The translations under genes were made by a program, and so were the position numbers. The notes under the pieces are model-generated. The model ran no database searches and had not been told where the DNA came from. It worked only from the letters and a program-made list of their open reading frames with translations. From Roseiarcus sp963784805 (GTDB lineage: Bacteria > Pseudomonadota > Alphaproteobacteria > Rhizobiales > Beijerinckiaceae), in contig CAWASR010000031.1 in the NCBI GenBank assembly GCA_963784805.1, forward strand, positions 70,327 to 134,326: a stretch of 64,000 nucleotides of DNA, read 5' to 3'. Shown piece by piece: positions 34,267 through 42,781 of this stretch (the stretch's first letter is position 1; the number at the start of each line of letters is the position of its first letter).

Positions 34267-35143
34267 GGACAGTGCCTGCGATGTCGCATTGGAAGTTCTC
34301 GAGCGCATGCGAGATTTGCTTGATGTCCTTCACTCTTGTTCGATGTCTGCGCGCAACCAAGATTGCTGTGCCGACGCGCGACGCTACGACATAGGCGTCG
34401 GCGCTTTCCAACGCCGAAGGCGTGTCGTAAATCACGACCCCGTAGTTTCGCTGCCAATGTTGCGAGAGAGTCAGGAATTCCTTCGAGATCAGGAGTTCTT
34501 GCGGGTTGGGCGCCGTCGCTCCGGCGACAAGCAGCGACAGACCCGGCACCATTTCCAGAGCGAAGTGAGGGGAGTCCGCCGGACTAAGGGTCAGCGCCTC
34601 GACCAAGCCTTCAGACTTCGGGTCGGCGCCGAACAGCGCCGCGAGCCTAGGTCGTCTCAAGTTGGCGTCAACAAGAAGTGTCGGGACAGCCATTTGCGCG
34701 AATGACAGCGCAAGATTTGCGGCGAAATTCGTCACGCCGTCCCCGGAGCGCGCGCCAATCACCGCGAAGGCGTTTTTTCCCTGCGAGAGCGCGCCGGTCG
34801 CCAGCCCGGAGCGCACCGAGCGGTAGGCCTCAGCCGCGTCGCTGAAAGGCTGGAAGCCCACGACCAGCTCGCGCGAGAAACGAGGCTCGTCGCTGCCGAA
34901 ATTAAAAACTGGATAATTGTAGCGCTTGGAGAGGGCCAGAAAAAGACTGTCGCGCCGCACCAGGCCCAAGGTGATCGCGGCTTCTCCAAAGGTCAGGCCC
35001 TTGCGACGCTGAAAGCCGCGAATCGCTTCGACCTGAGCCTCGCTGAGATTTCCGGCAGCCAAGATCTGTTGCTCGATCGGGTCCTTGGAGGCGGCGACGG
35101 CGACGACCTCGGAATCTTTGCGGAGATTTGAATTTATCGACAT
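34253..35143 (-). CDS. CpsD/EpsG-like polysaccharide synthesis ATPase
   Basis: A 296-residue P-loop protein of the CpsD/CapB/EpsG (BY-kinase-like) group that controls polysaccharide chain length. Residues 20-90 form a small helical domain (FGEAAITLGLVRRDSL) as in EpsG. The ATPase core follows: AYRSVRSGL, Walker A position IGARSGDGVTNFAANLA, Walker A' TLLVDANLRRPRL, Walker B region YGVVIYDTPS. The Walker lysine is Val (GDGVTN for GDGKS/T), and no tyrosine-rich C-terminal tail is present, so kinase activity is doubtful. No Wzc/EpsF membrane partner gene is adjacent. It points away from the Wza-like gene's 318 bp downstream gap. Confidence 0.82.
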   Translation of the reverse strand: MSINSNLRKDSEVVAVAASKDPIEQQILAAGNLSEAQVEAIRGFQRRKGLTFGEAAITLGLVRRDSLFLALSKRYNYPVFNFGSDEPRFSRELVVGFQPFSDAAEAYRSVRSGLATGALSQGKNAFAVIGARSGDGVTNFAANLALSFAQMAVPTLLVDANLRRPRLAALFGADPKSEGLVEALTLSPADSPHFALEMVPGLSLLVAGATAPNPQELLISKEFLTLSQHWQRNYGVVIYDTPSALESADAYVVASRVGTAILVARRHRTRVKDIKQISHALENFQCDIAGTVLRRS

Positions 35144-35461
35144 CAGCTCACGTTCTCATAAGTCGATCTTGAACCATGCGCGGTCCGTCGCGGGTCACGA
35201 ACGACATTGACAAAAGTCCTTGACACTTCTCCACACCGGAGCAATCCAGCGCGCCGCGCGGCCCAGACGTTCGCTTCTTCCCTGAATAGCGATCTTCGCG
35301 CGAAATTTCGCGTCAAGCGGCTCTTAGTTCGCGAGCGTCTGCAAAACTCGGGGCCAGATTCACTCTCCTGACCGCGTCCAGCGCCACGAATTGACTCCGA
35401 TACGATTTCGGCCCTGCCGTCGTCGCCATCAGAACAAAGAACTCCTATGACGAAGAGGTTA
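35144..35461. other. Intergenic region between polysaccharide genes
   Basis: A 318 bp gap between the Wza-like gene and the ATPase gene, both on the minus strand. A partial open frame crosses it without resemblance to any family. In intact clusters of this kind a chain-length (Wzz/EpsF) gene often lies nearby; no trace of one is readable here. Confidence 0.45.
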
Positions 35462-36259
35462 TCAGAATATCCGTTCGTTGACCACAATCATGTCTCTCGG
35501 CTCGATTTCGTCGTCCAGGGAGGCCGGGATTTCCATCGTTTGCCCGTCTGCTTGTTTACGCTTGATCTTTATCCGCCAGTCCGACCCGAGCGGGGCGAGC
35601 CCCCCGGCGATCGCGATGGCCTCCTGGACTGTCAGAGGTCGCGTCAGAGGGAACTCGCCGGTATGACCTACGTAACCGTACACGTAGTAGAAGGGCACAA
35701 GATCGACGTAGATTTCGTCGCCGTTCTGTATCGGTATCCCCGAGCCGTCAATTTTCCCCGTGACTAAGGCCTTCCCGGGATAGCGCCTGGTGATCATGCC
35801 TCTTGCTCCCCTGCGCCTAAGAATGACTGTTCCGCCCGTCTCCCTCAGACCGCCGGCCCTGGACAATATCTGCGTGAGGCTGGTCGGGCGGTCGATTCCA
35901 TAAACGCCAGGGGCTCCGACCTGGCCCTGAACCGAGACCTGGGAGCCGAAGCCGGTGACTTCGATGAGCACATGCGGATTTGTCACAATCTGGCGCGACG
36001 CTAACTGCGTTTCAATAGCATGCGCCAGGCCGTCCTCGCTCAACCCGGCGGCCTTGATCCGGCCCACATACGGAAAATTGATCGTGCCGTCGAGTTCGAC
36101 GCGCGTGGTCGTATCCATATCGGGTTGATTGACCACCTTGATGACGACGACATCCGACCTTGTCAGAATGCGGCCGCCAGCGGCCTGAGCCGGAACGGCG
36201 CCGACCGCCTCAATGACCAATGCCGCGATGCAGAATATCCAAAATCGAGCCATTCGCAT
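35462..36259 (-). CDS. Polysaccharide export protein (Wza/EpsE-like)
   Basis: A 265-residue periplasmic/outer membrane export protein. It has a signal peptide (WIFCIAALVIEAVGAVPAQA), the Poly_export domain (RSDVVVIKVVNQPDMDTTTRV, TINFPYVGRIKAAGLS) and two SLBB-type segments (VSVQGQVGAPGVYGIDRPTS, VYGYVGHTGEFPLTRPLTVQ). There is no lipobox Cys, so unlike E. coli Wza it may not be a lipoprotein. It lies between a CpsD-like ATPase and a broken outer membrane barrel gene, consistent with a remnant of an exopolysaccharide cluster with no glycosyltransferases nearby. Confidence 0.88.
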   Translation of the reverse strand: MRMARFWIFCIAALVIEAVGAVPAQAAGGRILTRSDVVVIKVVNQPDMDTTTRVELDGTINFPYVGRIKAAGLSEDGLAHAIETQLASRQIVTNPHVLIEVTGFGSQVSVQGQVGAPGVYGIDRPTSLTQILSRAGGLRETGGTVILRRRGARGMITRRYPGKALVTGKIDGSGIPIQNGDEIYVDLVPFYYVYGYVGHTGEFPLTRPLTVQEAIAIAGGLAPLGSDWRIKIKRKQADGQTMEIPASLDDEIEPRDMIVVNERIF

Positions 36260-36284
36260 GGTTTCGCGCTCCAGTTTCGGCGTC

Positions 36285-37708
36285 TCAGTAGGGGCTGTAA
36301 TTCACGTTCAACATGACCAAACTTTGTGGGGTCACCCGATCGCCTTGCACCGTTCTGAAATACTGATAATTGAGATTGGCGCCAAGGAACGGCGTTATTG
36401 CATATGATAAGCTGGCGTGTGCGTTGTAGTTATTTTGCGACGTGACTGACGACGCCGCAACGCCATTCACGACCGTGCCCCCCAATTGAGTGAACGCGCT
36501 GTTCGCAAGCTGCCTCGATACGCCGGCGGAAAGCGACATCTTGGGCGAAAGCTGATAGCTCATTGTTAGGCTCGCCGATTCTGTAATTTGCGCGTTTCCG
36601 ATAACCGACTGTGGCGGACTGACCGTTTTCGCGGCCGAAGCCGCTACGGACACTCTCGGGGTCGGAAGCCAGAAGACCGAAACAGAATATTGCGGCAAGA
36701 TCCCGGACGGCAGCGCTAAATTGAAAGAGGAGTTACTCACCCCCACTGCGCCGACGGATACAGTCGCGTTCAAATTAGGGCTGAATGTCTTTGTATAGGT
36801 CAGATTAAATTGATCCTGTGTTATACCGTTCACCAAACCAATATTATTCGAAGCCGATGTTCGGTCATTATAATCAGTATTAGTAACAGTCACGAGCGCC
36901 TGGAGACTATTTGTGTCTGTGACAGAATAGCTAATTCCTGCTGACACAAAGACGCTACGAAAATCATTTGGCTTGTTTGCCAGCGTCGAATTGGTCGATT
37001 TCGAAATACCGCTATTGAAAATCACTGAGTAGTCGCCGGAGACCCGACATTTTGCGTTTTCATTGAATGCAGTAACGGTCACAAAATTCATAAAGCCAAA
37101 TCCGACTTGTTGACCCAACGTGGAGGCGCCAGCCTGCTGCTCCGAGATTGAGGGGTTTTGAGACGTAGGTTGACCCAATGCGGAAGAGCTTTGAGCGGAA
37201 GAGCTTTGTGATGCGATGAGCCGACCGTCGGGATAGAGGACGATTTTGATTGCGAAGCAACGAGTGTGCCAGCGCATCGCGACGTATATATCCAGTTGAG
37301 GCCAGTATTTACATTGTATTCAAACGAATTCAAACTGACATCATGCAAATATCGCGTAAAACCAACCGACCCGTTCATAAATATTTGCTGGCCGCCCCAA
37401 TTCGCCTTCGTCGAGGCGCCGTAATTTGACGAAGACTGGAAGTCGCCCTTGGAAAAACCGCCGGACGGCGAGAAATTCGTCGGATATTTCAGAACATTGC
37501 TGTTATACCCTACCGATTCCGACACTTTGAACCGCACAGGCAGGTCGCTCCAATTCTCCGGAAGCGTCGGCAATACGCCGCCCCATGACGAAAGGGTTCC
37601 AGAGGTCGTCGTCACGGCGACCGGGCCGGAAAGATCATCGCCCCGCGCGCCGGTCCCGCCGCCGAGGATCAACACCGCTCCGAGCGTCAACGCGCCGCGC
37701 CGAATCAT
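36285..37708 (-). pseudogene. Outer membrane beta-barrel protein, frameshifted
   Basis: Two frames form one gene. The upstream part begins at ATG 37708 with a signal peptide (RGALTLGAVLILGGGTGARG), then VGYNSNVLKYPTNF and repeated amphipathic strands (GSVGFTRYLHDVSLNSFEYN). The downstream frame runs through many Ser/Thr/Asn-rich strands to a C-terminal aromatic, NVNYSPY, as expected of a barrel related to EpsL/TIGR03016 proteins. The frame changes between about 37210 and 37260. A 15 bp tandem duplication (GCGGAAGAGCTTTG at 37180 and 37195) is next to it. GC content is clearly lower than in neighbouring genes, suggesting foreign origin. Confidence 0.72.
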
Positions 37709-38154
37709 TAAACCCCTTCGCTCCCGAACGCCCGCCCGTTGAAATCCCAAACTGGCGCGGGCCGCAAGCGCCATCGCCGTCGAGAACGCAACGACATGCA
37801 CACGCCGAATTCGCCCTCCCGCGAGTTGGCGTTCTCGACAATCTCAACGCTGCTCTGCGGGATTCGCAGTCATTAACATTTGATAAACCGTCGACATTAA
37901 GCAGTCGTAAACCTTTGCCTCCGAGTTACAACGATGCGGGCGCAGCGAAAGCGCGCTTACGCGGTCCGATAATCCTGCCTGAGGCAGGTTGCAAAATCCA
38001 TACTCGCATTCGCCAGCCGGCCATAATGCGAGCGCCGTGGCATTCCTAACACAGTGCGGGGTTCGAGCCCCGCTAGACAATCCTGTCTAGACGGCTGTCC
38101 GAGAGTTCGGTAGCTTCGTTTCGCCCTTTGACAGGAAGTCTCCCGGGATTTTGC
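37709..38154. other. Intergenic region with two adjacent hairpins
   Basis: A 446 bp gap between the divergent barrel remnant and the dimethylglycine operon. GCGGGG-TTCGAG-CCCCGC (38056-38073) and CTAGACA-ATCC-TGTCTAG (38073-38090) form two back-to-back perfect stems. The first resembles a tRNA T-arm but has a 6-base loop and no cloverleaf around it. The operon promoter should lie here; its ribosome binding site AGGAAG is at about 38131. Confidence 0.55.
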
Positions 38155-40569
38155 ATGAAATCGCATTATCGAGCCGTCGTCGTCGGCGGCGGCGTCGTTG
38201 GGGCTTCGGTTCTTTATCATCTTGCCAAGTTTGGCTGGAACGACGTTGCGCTCATCGAGCGGTCGGTCCTGACGGCGGGCTCGTCATGGCATGCGGCAGG
38301 CGGCTTCCACGCGCTCAACGCCAATCCGAACATGGCGATCCTCCAAGCCTATACGATCGACCTCTTGAAGGAGGTCGAGGCCGAATCGGGCCAGTCGATC
38401 GGCATGCATATGACCGGCGGCATCCATGTCGCATCGGCCCCGGAGCGATGGGAGTGGCTGAAATCCTCCTATCGCCGCTTTCAGGCGATCGGCATCGAAG
38501 ACGTGATGTTGGTGACTCCCGACGAAATCAAGGCCCGATGCCCGATCATCAGCGTCGAAGGCGTGCTCGGCGGCATGTGGGCCGATCGCGAGGGCTATGT
38601 CGACACCACGGGAACGGTATGGGCATACGCAGGAGCGGCCAGGCAGCGTGGCGCGACGATTGTGGAACACAATCGAGCGCTCGAATTGCGGCAACGAACC
38701 GATTCGACCTGGGACATCGTCACCGAAAAAGGGACAATCAACGCCGAGCATGTGGTCAACGCCGGAGGCCTGTGGGCGAAACAGCTCGGGCGCATGGCCG
38801 GCCTCGACCTTCCCGTATCGCCGATCGAGCACCACTACCTCCTGACCGAGACGATCCCGGAGGTCGCGGCGCTGAAGTCCGAAATGCCGATGGTGGTCGA
38901 CCTCGAGGGATTCACCTACATGCGCCAGGACCAGAAGGGCATGCTGGTCGGCATCTACGAGACGCGTCCTCAACACTGGTCGATGGACGGCGCACCTTGG
39001 GATTACGGCGTCGAGCTTCTTCAGGAGAACATCGACCGCATCTCCGACGAACTCGAACTCGTTTATCGCCGATACCCCGTGTTGCAAACCGCGGGAGTTA
39101 GAAAATGGATCAACGGCGCTTTCACCTTTTCTCCGGACGGCAATCCGCTGATCGGCCCGGTCGCGGGCAAACGCGGCTATTGGCTGGCCTGCGGAGTGAT
39201 GGCGGGGTTCCTGCAAGGCGGCGGCGTCGGCAAGTCGCTCGCCGAATGGATGGTCCACGGCGAGGCGTCGACGGACGTCTTCGGCCTCGACATCGCCCGC
39301 TACGGCCCGTTCGCCTCGAACCGCGAATACATCAGGCAGACGACCGGCGAGTTCTACGCCCGGCGTTTCGTCATGACCTATCCGAACGAGCAATTGCCCG
39401 CCGGGCGCCCGCTGAAAACAACTCCGGCACATGACGCAATGACCGCGGCCGGCGCCCATTGGGGAACCTCCTGGGGTCTCGAGGTTCCGCTGTATTTCGC
39501 GCCTCCCGGATTCAAGGAAAAGCCAACGCTCAAGCGCTCCAACGCCTTCGATATCGTCGGCGCCGAATGCCGCGCCGTGCGGGAGGGCGTCGGCATCCTC
39601 GATATCGCGTCGTACTCCCGCTACGAGGTCACGGGCCCGGGGGCCGAGCGCTGGCTCGACGGGCTGATCGCCGCTCGCATCCCCAAGCCCGGGCGTGCGC
39701 GGCTGGCCCCGATGCTGTCGGAGACCGGCAAGCTCAGGGGCGATCTCACCGTCATCAACTGGGGCGACGGGACGTTCTGGATCGAGGGCTCCTACTACCT
39801 CAGGCAATGGCACATGCGCTGGTTCGCCGACCATGCGCGCGACGGCGCGCGCGTGCGCGACATTTCCGACGAAATGATCGGTTTCTCGCTGTCGGGACCG
39901 AGGTCGCGCGAGCTGTTGGCGCGCGTCACCCACCAGGAAGTCTCCGGCGCCGCGCTACCGTTCATGGGCTCGGCGATCCTCGACATCGGGCTCGTGCGGG
40001 CCAAAGTCGCCCGCCTCTCGGTCACCGGCGAACTCGGCTACGAGATCAATTGCCACGCCCTGGAACAGGCGGCGCTGCGCACGACCTTGGTGCAAGCAGG
40101 AGCGAATCTGGGCGCGAAGGAATATGGATACAATGCACTGCTGGCGCTGCGGCTCGAAAAGAGTTTTGGCGTCTGGTCCGCCGAATTCACGCAGGCCTAT
40201 ACGCCGCGCATGACCGGAATGGATCGATGGATCGCCTGGGACAAGGGCGAGTTCGTCGGCCGGACGGCGGCGCTCGCCGAGCGCGACGGCCCGCCGCCCC
40301 CGCGCCAACTCGTCACCCTTGAAATTGAGGCCGTCGACGCGGACGCCGCGGGCTACGAGCCGGTCTGGCGCGAGGGGCGGGTAGTCGGCTTCGTGACGTC
40401 GGGCGGCTACGGCCACACGATCGGTAAGAGCCTCGCGATGGCGCTGGTGGCGCCTGAAGCGGTCGCGAACGGCCAGGAACTCATGGTCCACATCGTCGGC
40501 GCGGAACGCAAGGCGCGGGTGATCCCGCCCTCACCCTACGACCCGGCCGGCAAGGCGATGCGGGCATGA
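38155..40569 (+). CDS. FAD-dependent dimethylglycine/sarcosine dehydrogenase-like protein
   Basis: An 804-residue DMGDH-family enzyme: N-terminal DAO-type FAD domain (AVVVGGGVVGASVLYHLAK at 7-25), the GSSWHAAGGFH segment whose His carries covalent FAD in rat dimethylglycine dehydrogenase, then a C-terminal GcvT-like tetrahydrofolate domain (from about residue 430, with EGVGILDIASYSRYEV and VTGELGYEINCH). Expected chemistry is oxidative N-demethylation of dimethylglycine or sarcosine, passing formaldehyde to THF. ATG 38155 fits the FAD motif; a TTG at 38128 would add nine residues. It overlaps the TetR gene by 4 nt and heads the sarcosine oxidase operon. Confidence 0.92.
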   Translation: MKSHYRAVVVGGGVVGASVLYHLAKFGWNDVALIERSVLTAGSSWHAAGGFHALNANPNMAILQAYTIDLLKEVEAESGQSIGMHMTGGIHVASAPERWEWLKSSYRRFQAIGIEDVMLVTPDEIKARCPIISVEGVLGGMWADREGYVDTTGTVWAYAGAARQRGATIVEHNRALELRQRTDSTWDIVTEKGTINAEHVVNAGGLWAKQLGRMAGLDLPVSPIEHHYLLTETIPEVAALKSEMPMVVDLEGFTYMRQDQKGMLVGIYETRPQHWSMDGAPWDYGVELLQENIDRISDELELVYRRYPVLQTAGVRKWINGAFTFSPDGNPLIGPVAGKRGYWLACGVMAGFLQGGGVGKSLAEWMVHGEASTDVFGLDIARYGPFASNREYIRQTTGEFYARRFVMTYPNEQLPAGRPLKTTPAHDAMTAAGAHWGTSWGLEVPLYFAPPGFKEKPTLKRSNAFDIVGAECRAVREGVGILDIASYSRYEVTGPGAERWLDGLIAARIPKPGRARLAPMLSETGKLRGDLTVINWGDGTFWIEGSYYLRQWHMRWFADHARDGARVRDISDEMIGFSLSGPRSRELLARVTHQEVSGAALPFMGSAILDIGLVRAKVARLSVTGELGYEINCHALEQAALRTTLVQAGANLGAKEYGYNALLALRLEKSFGVWSAEFTQAYTPRMTGMDRWIAWDKGEFVGRTAALAERDGPPPPRQLVTLEIEAVDADAAGYEPVWREGRVVGFVTSGGYGHTIGKSLAMALVAPEAVANGQELMVHIVGAERKARVIPPSPYDPAGKAMRA

Positions 40570-41258
40570 GCGGCGCCGCGACAGGCTCGTCTCCCTTCGA
40601 CGGGCCCGTTCAGTTTGGCAACAGAAAAACGACGCGCGGCGATTGGATCGGCCTCGCTCTGAACGTGCTGGCCGTCCGGGGCGTCGCGCATGTGACAGTG
40701 CTGGACTTGAGCGAACGGCTCGGCGTATCGCGATCGAGCTTCTACTGGTACTTCAAGAATCGCGAGGAGTTGCTCGACGCATTGCTGACCCGCTGGGAAG
40801 GGCTCAACACCCGCTCGATCGTCGCCCAGGCGGAGGCGCCGGCCGGTTCGATCAATGAAGCCGTCTGCAACGTGTTTCGCTGCTGGGTCAATTCGGAGAT
40901 CTTCAGTCCGCGCCTCGATTTCGCCATACGGGAATGGGCGCGCCGCTCGCCCCGGGTGCGCACGGCGCTCGATCGTTCCGACGAAGAGCGGACGGCGGCG
41001 ATCATGACGATGTTCGAACGGCACGGCTATCAGCAACGGGACGCGTTGGTGCGGGCGCGCGTGCTCTACTACATGCAGATCGGCTATTACGCGCTCGACA
41101 TCCAGGAACCGATGGAGACGCGGCTCGCCTTGACCGCGCATTACCTGGAGGCTTTCACCGGCGTCAGGCCACGCGACGCCGATTTCGCCTCGTTCCGCGC
41201 CTACGCGACGCAGCACGTTGCAAGCGTTGATTTCCAAGCGTTTCGCGACCTGCAATGA
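40566..41258 (+). CDS. TetR family transcriptional regulator
   Basis: A 230-residue regulator with an N-terminal TetR HTH (VTVLDLSERLGVSRSSFYWYFKNREEL cut into the usual helix-turn-helix, near residues 40-66) and a ligand-binding C-terminal helical domain. It is embedded in the operon with ATGA overlaps on both sides (with the DMGDH-like gene and soxB), so it is made with its likely targets and may form a feedback loop sensing betaine, dimethylglycine or sarcosine. The ligand is not known. Confidence 0.88.
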   Translation: MSGAATGSSPFDGPVQFGNRKTTRGDWIGLALNVLAVRGVAHVTVLDLSERLGVSRSSFYWYFKNREELLDALLTRWEGLNTRSIVAQAEAPAGSINEAVCNVFRCWVNSEIFSPRLDFAIREWARRSPRVRTALDRSDEERTAAIMTMFERHGYQQRDALVRARVLYYMQIGYYALDIQEPMETRLALTAHYLEAFTGVRPRDADFASFRAYATQHVASVDFQAFRDLQ

Positions 41259-42508
41259 ACAAGAATTACTCCGCCTTCGCGCTCCTGCGTGAGGGCCTCG
41301 GCGGCCATAAGGGCTGGCCGCGGGCCTGGCGGCAGGCGAAGCCCAAGCCGGTTTACGACTTTGTCGTCGTCGGCGGCGGCGGCCACGGTCTCGCAACCGC
41401 CTATTACCTCGCCAAGACACACGGCCGGTCGCGCGTTTGCGTCATCGAGAAAGGCTGGCTCGGCGGCGGCAACACCGGACGCAATACGACTGCGGTGCGC
41501 TCGAACTATTTCTATCCCGAGTCGGTCGCGCTCTACGACCTCGCGCTCAGACTTTACGAGGGCCTGTCGCGCGAGCTCAACTTCAACGTGATGCTGAGCC
41601 AGCGCGGGATTCTCAACGTGTCGCACACGCCCGCTCAGCTCGAAATCGCCGCGCGGGTCGCCAACGCCATGCAGCTCAATGGCGTCGACGCCGAACTCTG
41701 GGGCCCGGACGAAATCCGCAAGCGCCTGCCGCTGATGACGCAATCGCTCGATTCCCGCTACCTGCCCAACGGCGGCGTGTGGCAGCGGCGCGGCGGCACC
41801 GCCCGTCACGACGCCGTCGCCTGGGGCTACGCGCGCGCCGCCGACCGACTCGGCGTCGACATCGTCGAGAATTGCGAGGCGACGGGCTTTGCGATGCAGA
41901 ACGGCGCCTGCGTCGGCGTCGAGACGGCGCTGGGCGAAATCCGCGCCGAGGCCGTCGGCGTCGCCGTCGCCGGCCACTCGTCGCAACTCATGGCCAAGGC
42001 CGGCGTCAAGTTGCCGATCCATTCCTACGCCTTGCAGGCGATGGTCAGCGAGCCGGTCAAGCCATGCCTCGACATCGTCCTCCTGCATCTGGGAACGGGG
42101 GTCTACGCCAGCCAGTCCGACAAGGGCGAACTCGTATTCGGCGGCGGGCTCGACCGCGTCCCCTCCTATGGTCAGCGCGGCAATCCGCCGGTTCAGGAGA
42201 CTGTCGTCTCGGGCCTTCTCGAGATGTTTCCCGCCTTCGGCCAATTGAAAGTGATGCGCCAGTGGGCCGGCGTCGTCGACGTCGTCCCCAACTCTTCGCC
42301 AATCATCGGCCCTGCGCCGACGCCTGGCGTCTTCCTGAACTGCGGCTGGGGCACCGGCGGCTTCAAGGCGATTCCCGCTGGCGGCGCATTGCTCGCGCAT
42401 CTGATGGCGACCGGCGACCACCACGACATCAGCCGTCCTTTCGACATCGACCGTTTCGCCGCCGGACGCCTCATCGACGAGGCCGCCGGCTCCGGCATCG
42501 CCCACTAG
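41255..42508 (+). CDS. soxB: Sarcosine oxidase subunit beta
   Basis: Catalytic FAD subunit of heterotetrameric sarcosine oxidase, which demethylates sarcosine to glycine with formation of 5,10-methylene-THF and H2O2. The 417 residues match the family length. FAD motif FVVVGGGGHGLATAYYLAK near residue 31, SNYFYPESVALYDLA and the C-terminal GWGTGGFKAIPAGG are typical. ATGA overlap with the TetR gene; soxD starts 9 nt after the stop. Confidence 0.96.
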   Translation: MNKNYSAFALLREGLGGHKGWPRAWRQAKPKPVYDFVVVGGGGHGLATAYYLAKTHGRSRVCVIEKGWLGGGNTGRNTTAVRSNYFYPESVALYDLALRLYEGLSRELNFNVMLSQRGILNVSHTPAQLEIAARVANAMQLNGVDAELWGPDEIRKRLPLMTQSLDSRYLPNGGVWQRRGGTARHDAVAWGYARAADRLGVDIVENCEATGFAMQNGACVGVETALGEIRAEAVGVAVAGHSSQLMAKAGVKLPIHSYALQAMVSEPVKPCLDIVLLHLGTGVYASQSDKGELVFGGGLDRVPSYGQRGNPPVQETVVSGLLEMFPAFGQLKVMRQWAGVVDVVPNSSPIIGPAPTPGVFLNCGWGTGGFKAIPAGGALLAHLMATGDHHDISRPFDIDRFAAGRLIDEAAGSGIAH

Positions 42509-42517
42509 AGGATCCGC

Positions 42518-42781
42518 ATGCAGATCTTCCCCTGTCCTTTCTGCGGGCCGCGCGACGAGACCGAATTCCACTATGTCGGCGAGCCGAAGGCGCGGCCCGA
42601 GCCCGCCGCCACGGTCGATGATCAAGAGTGGGCCGAGTACCTGTGGTTCAATGACAACCCGAAGGGCGCGAGCCGGGAAATCTGGCTGCACCTGACCTGC
42701 ATGGAATCCTTCGCAATGACCCGCGACACGGCGACCGGCGCGGTCATGGGCAGCGAGGCGTTGCGGAGACCGGCGACATGA
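42518..42781 (+). CDS. soxD: Sarcosine oxidase subunit delta
   Basis: Small zinc-binding subunit of 87 residues. The opening IFPCPFCGPRDETEF supplies two of the Zn cysteines and the later HLTCMESF supplies His and Cys. DNPKGASREIWLH is the family core. It lies between soxB and soxA in the canonical BDAG order and overlaps soxA by 4 nt. Confidence 0.95.
   Translation: MQIFPCPFCGPRDETEFHYVGEPKARPEPAATVDDQEWAEYLWFNDNPKGASREIWLHLTCMESFAMTRDTATGAVMGSEALRRPAT

Noticed and set aside
38056..38073. T-arm-like sequence GCGGGGTTCGAGCCCCGC as a tRNA gene
   Set aside because: The loop has the wrong size, and no acceptor, D or anticodon arms surround it.
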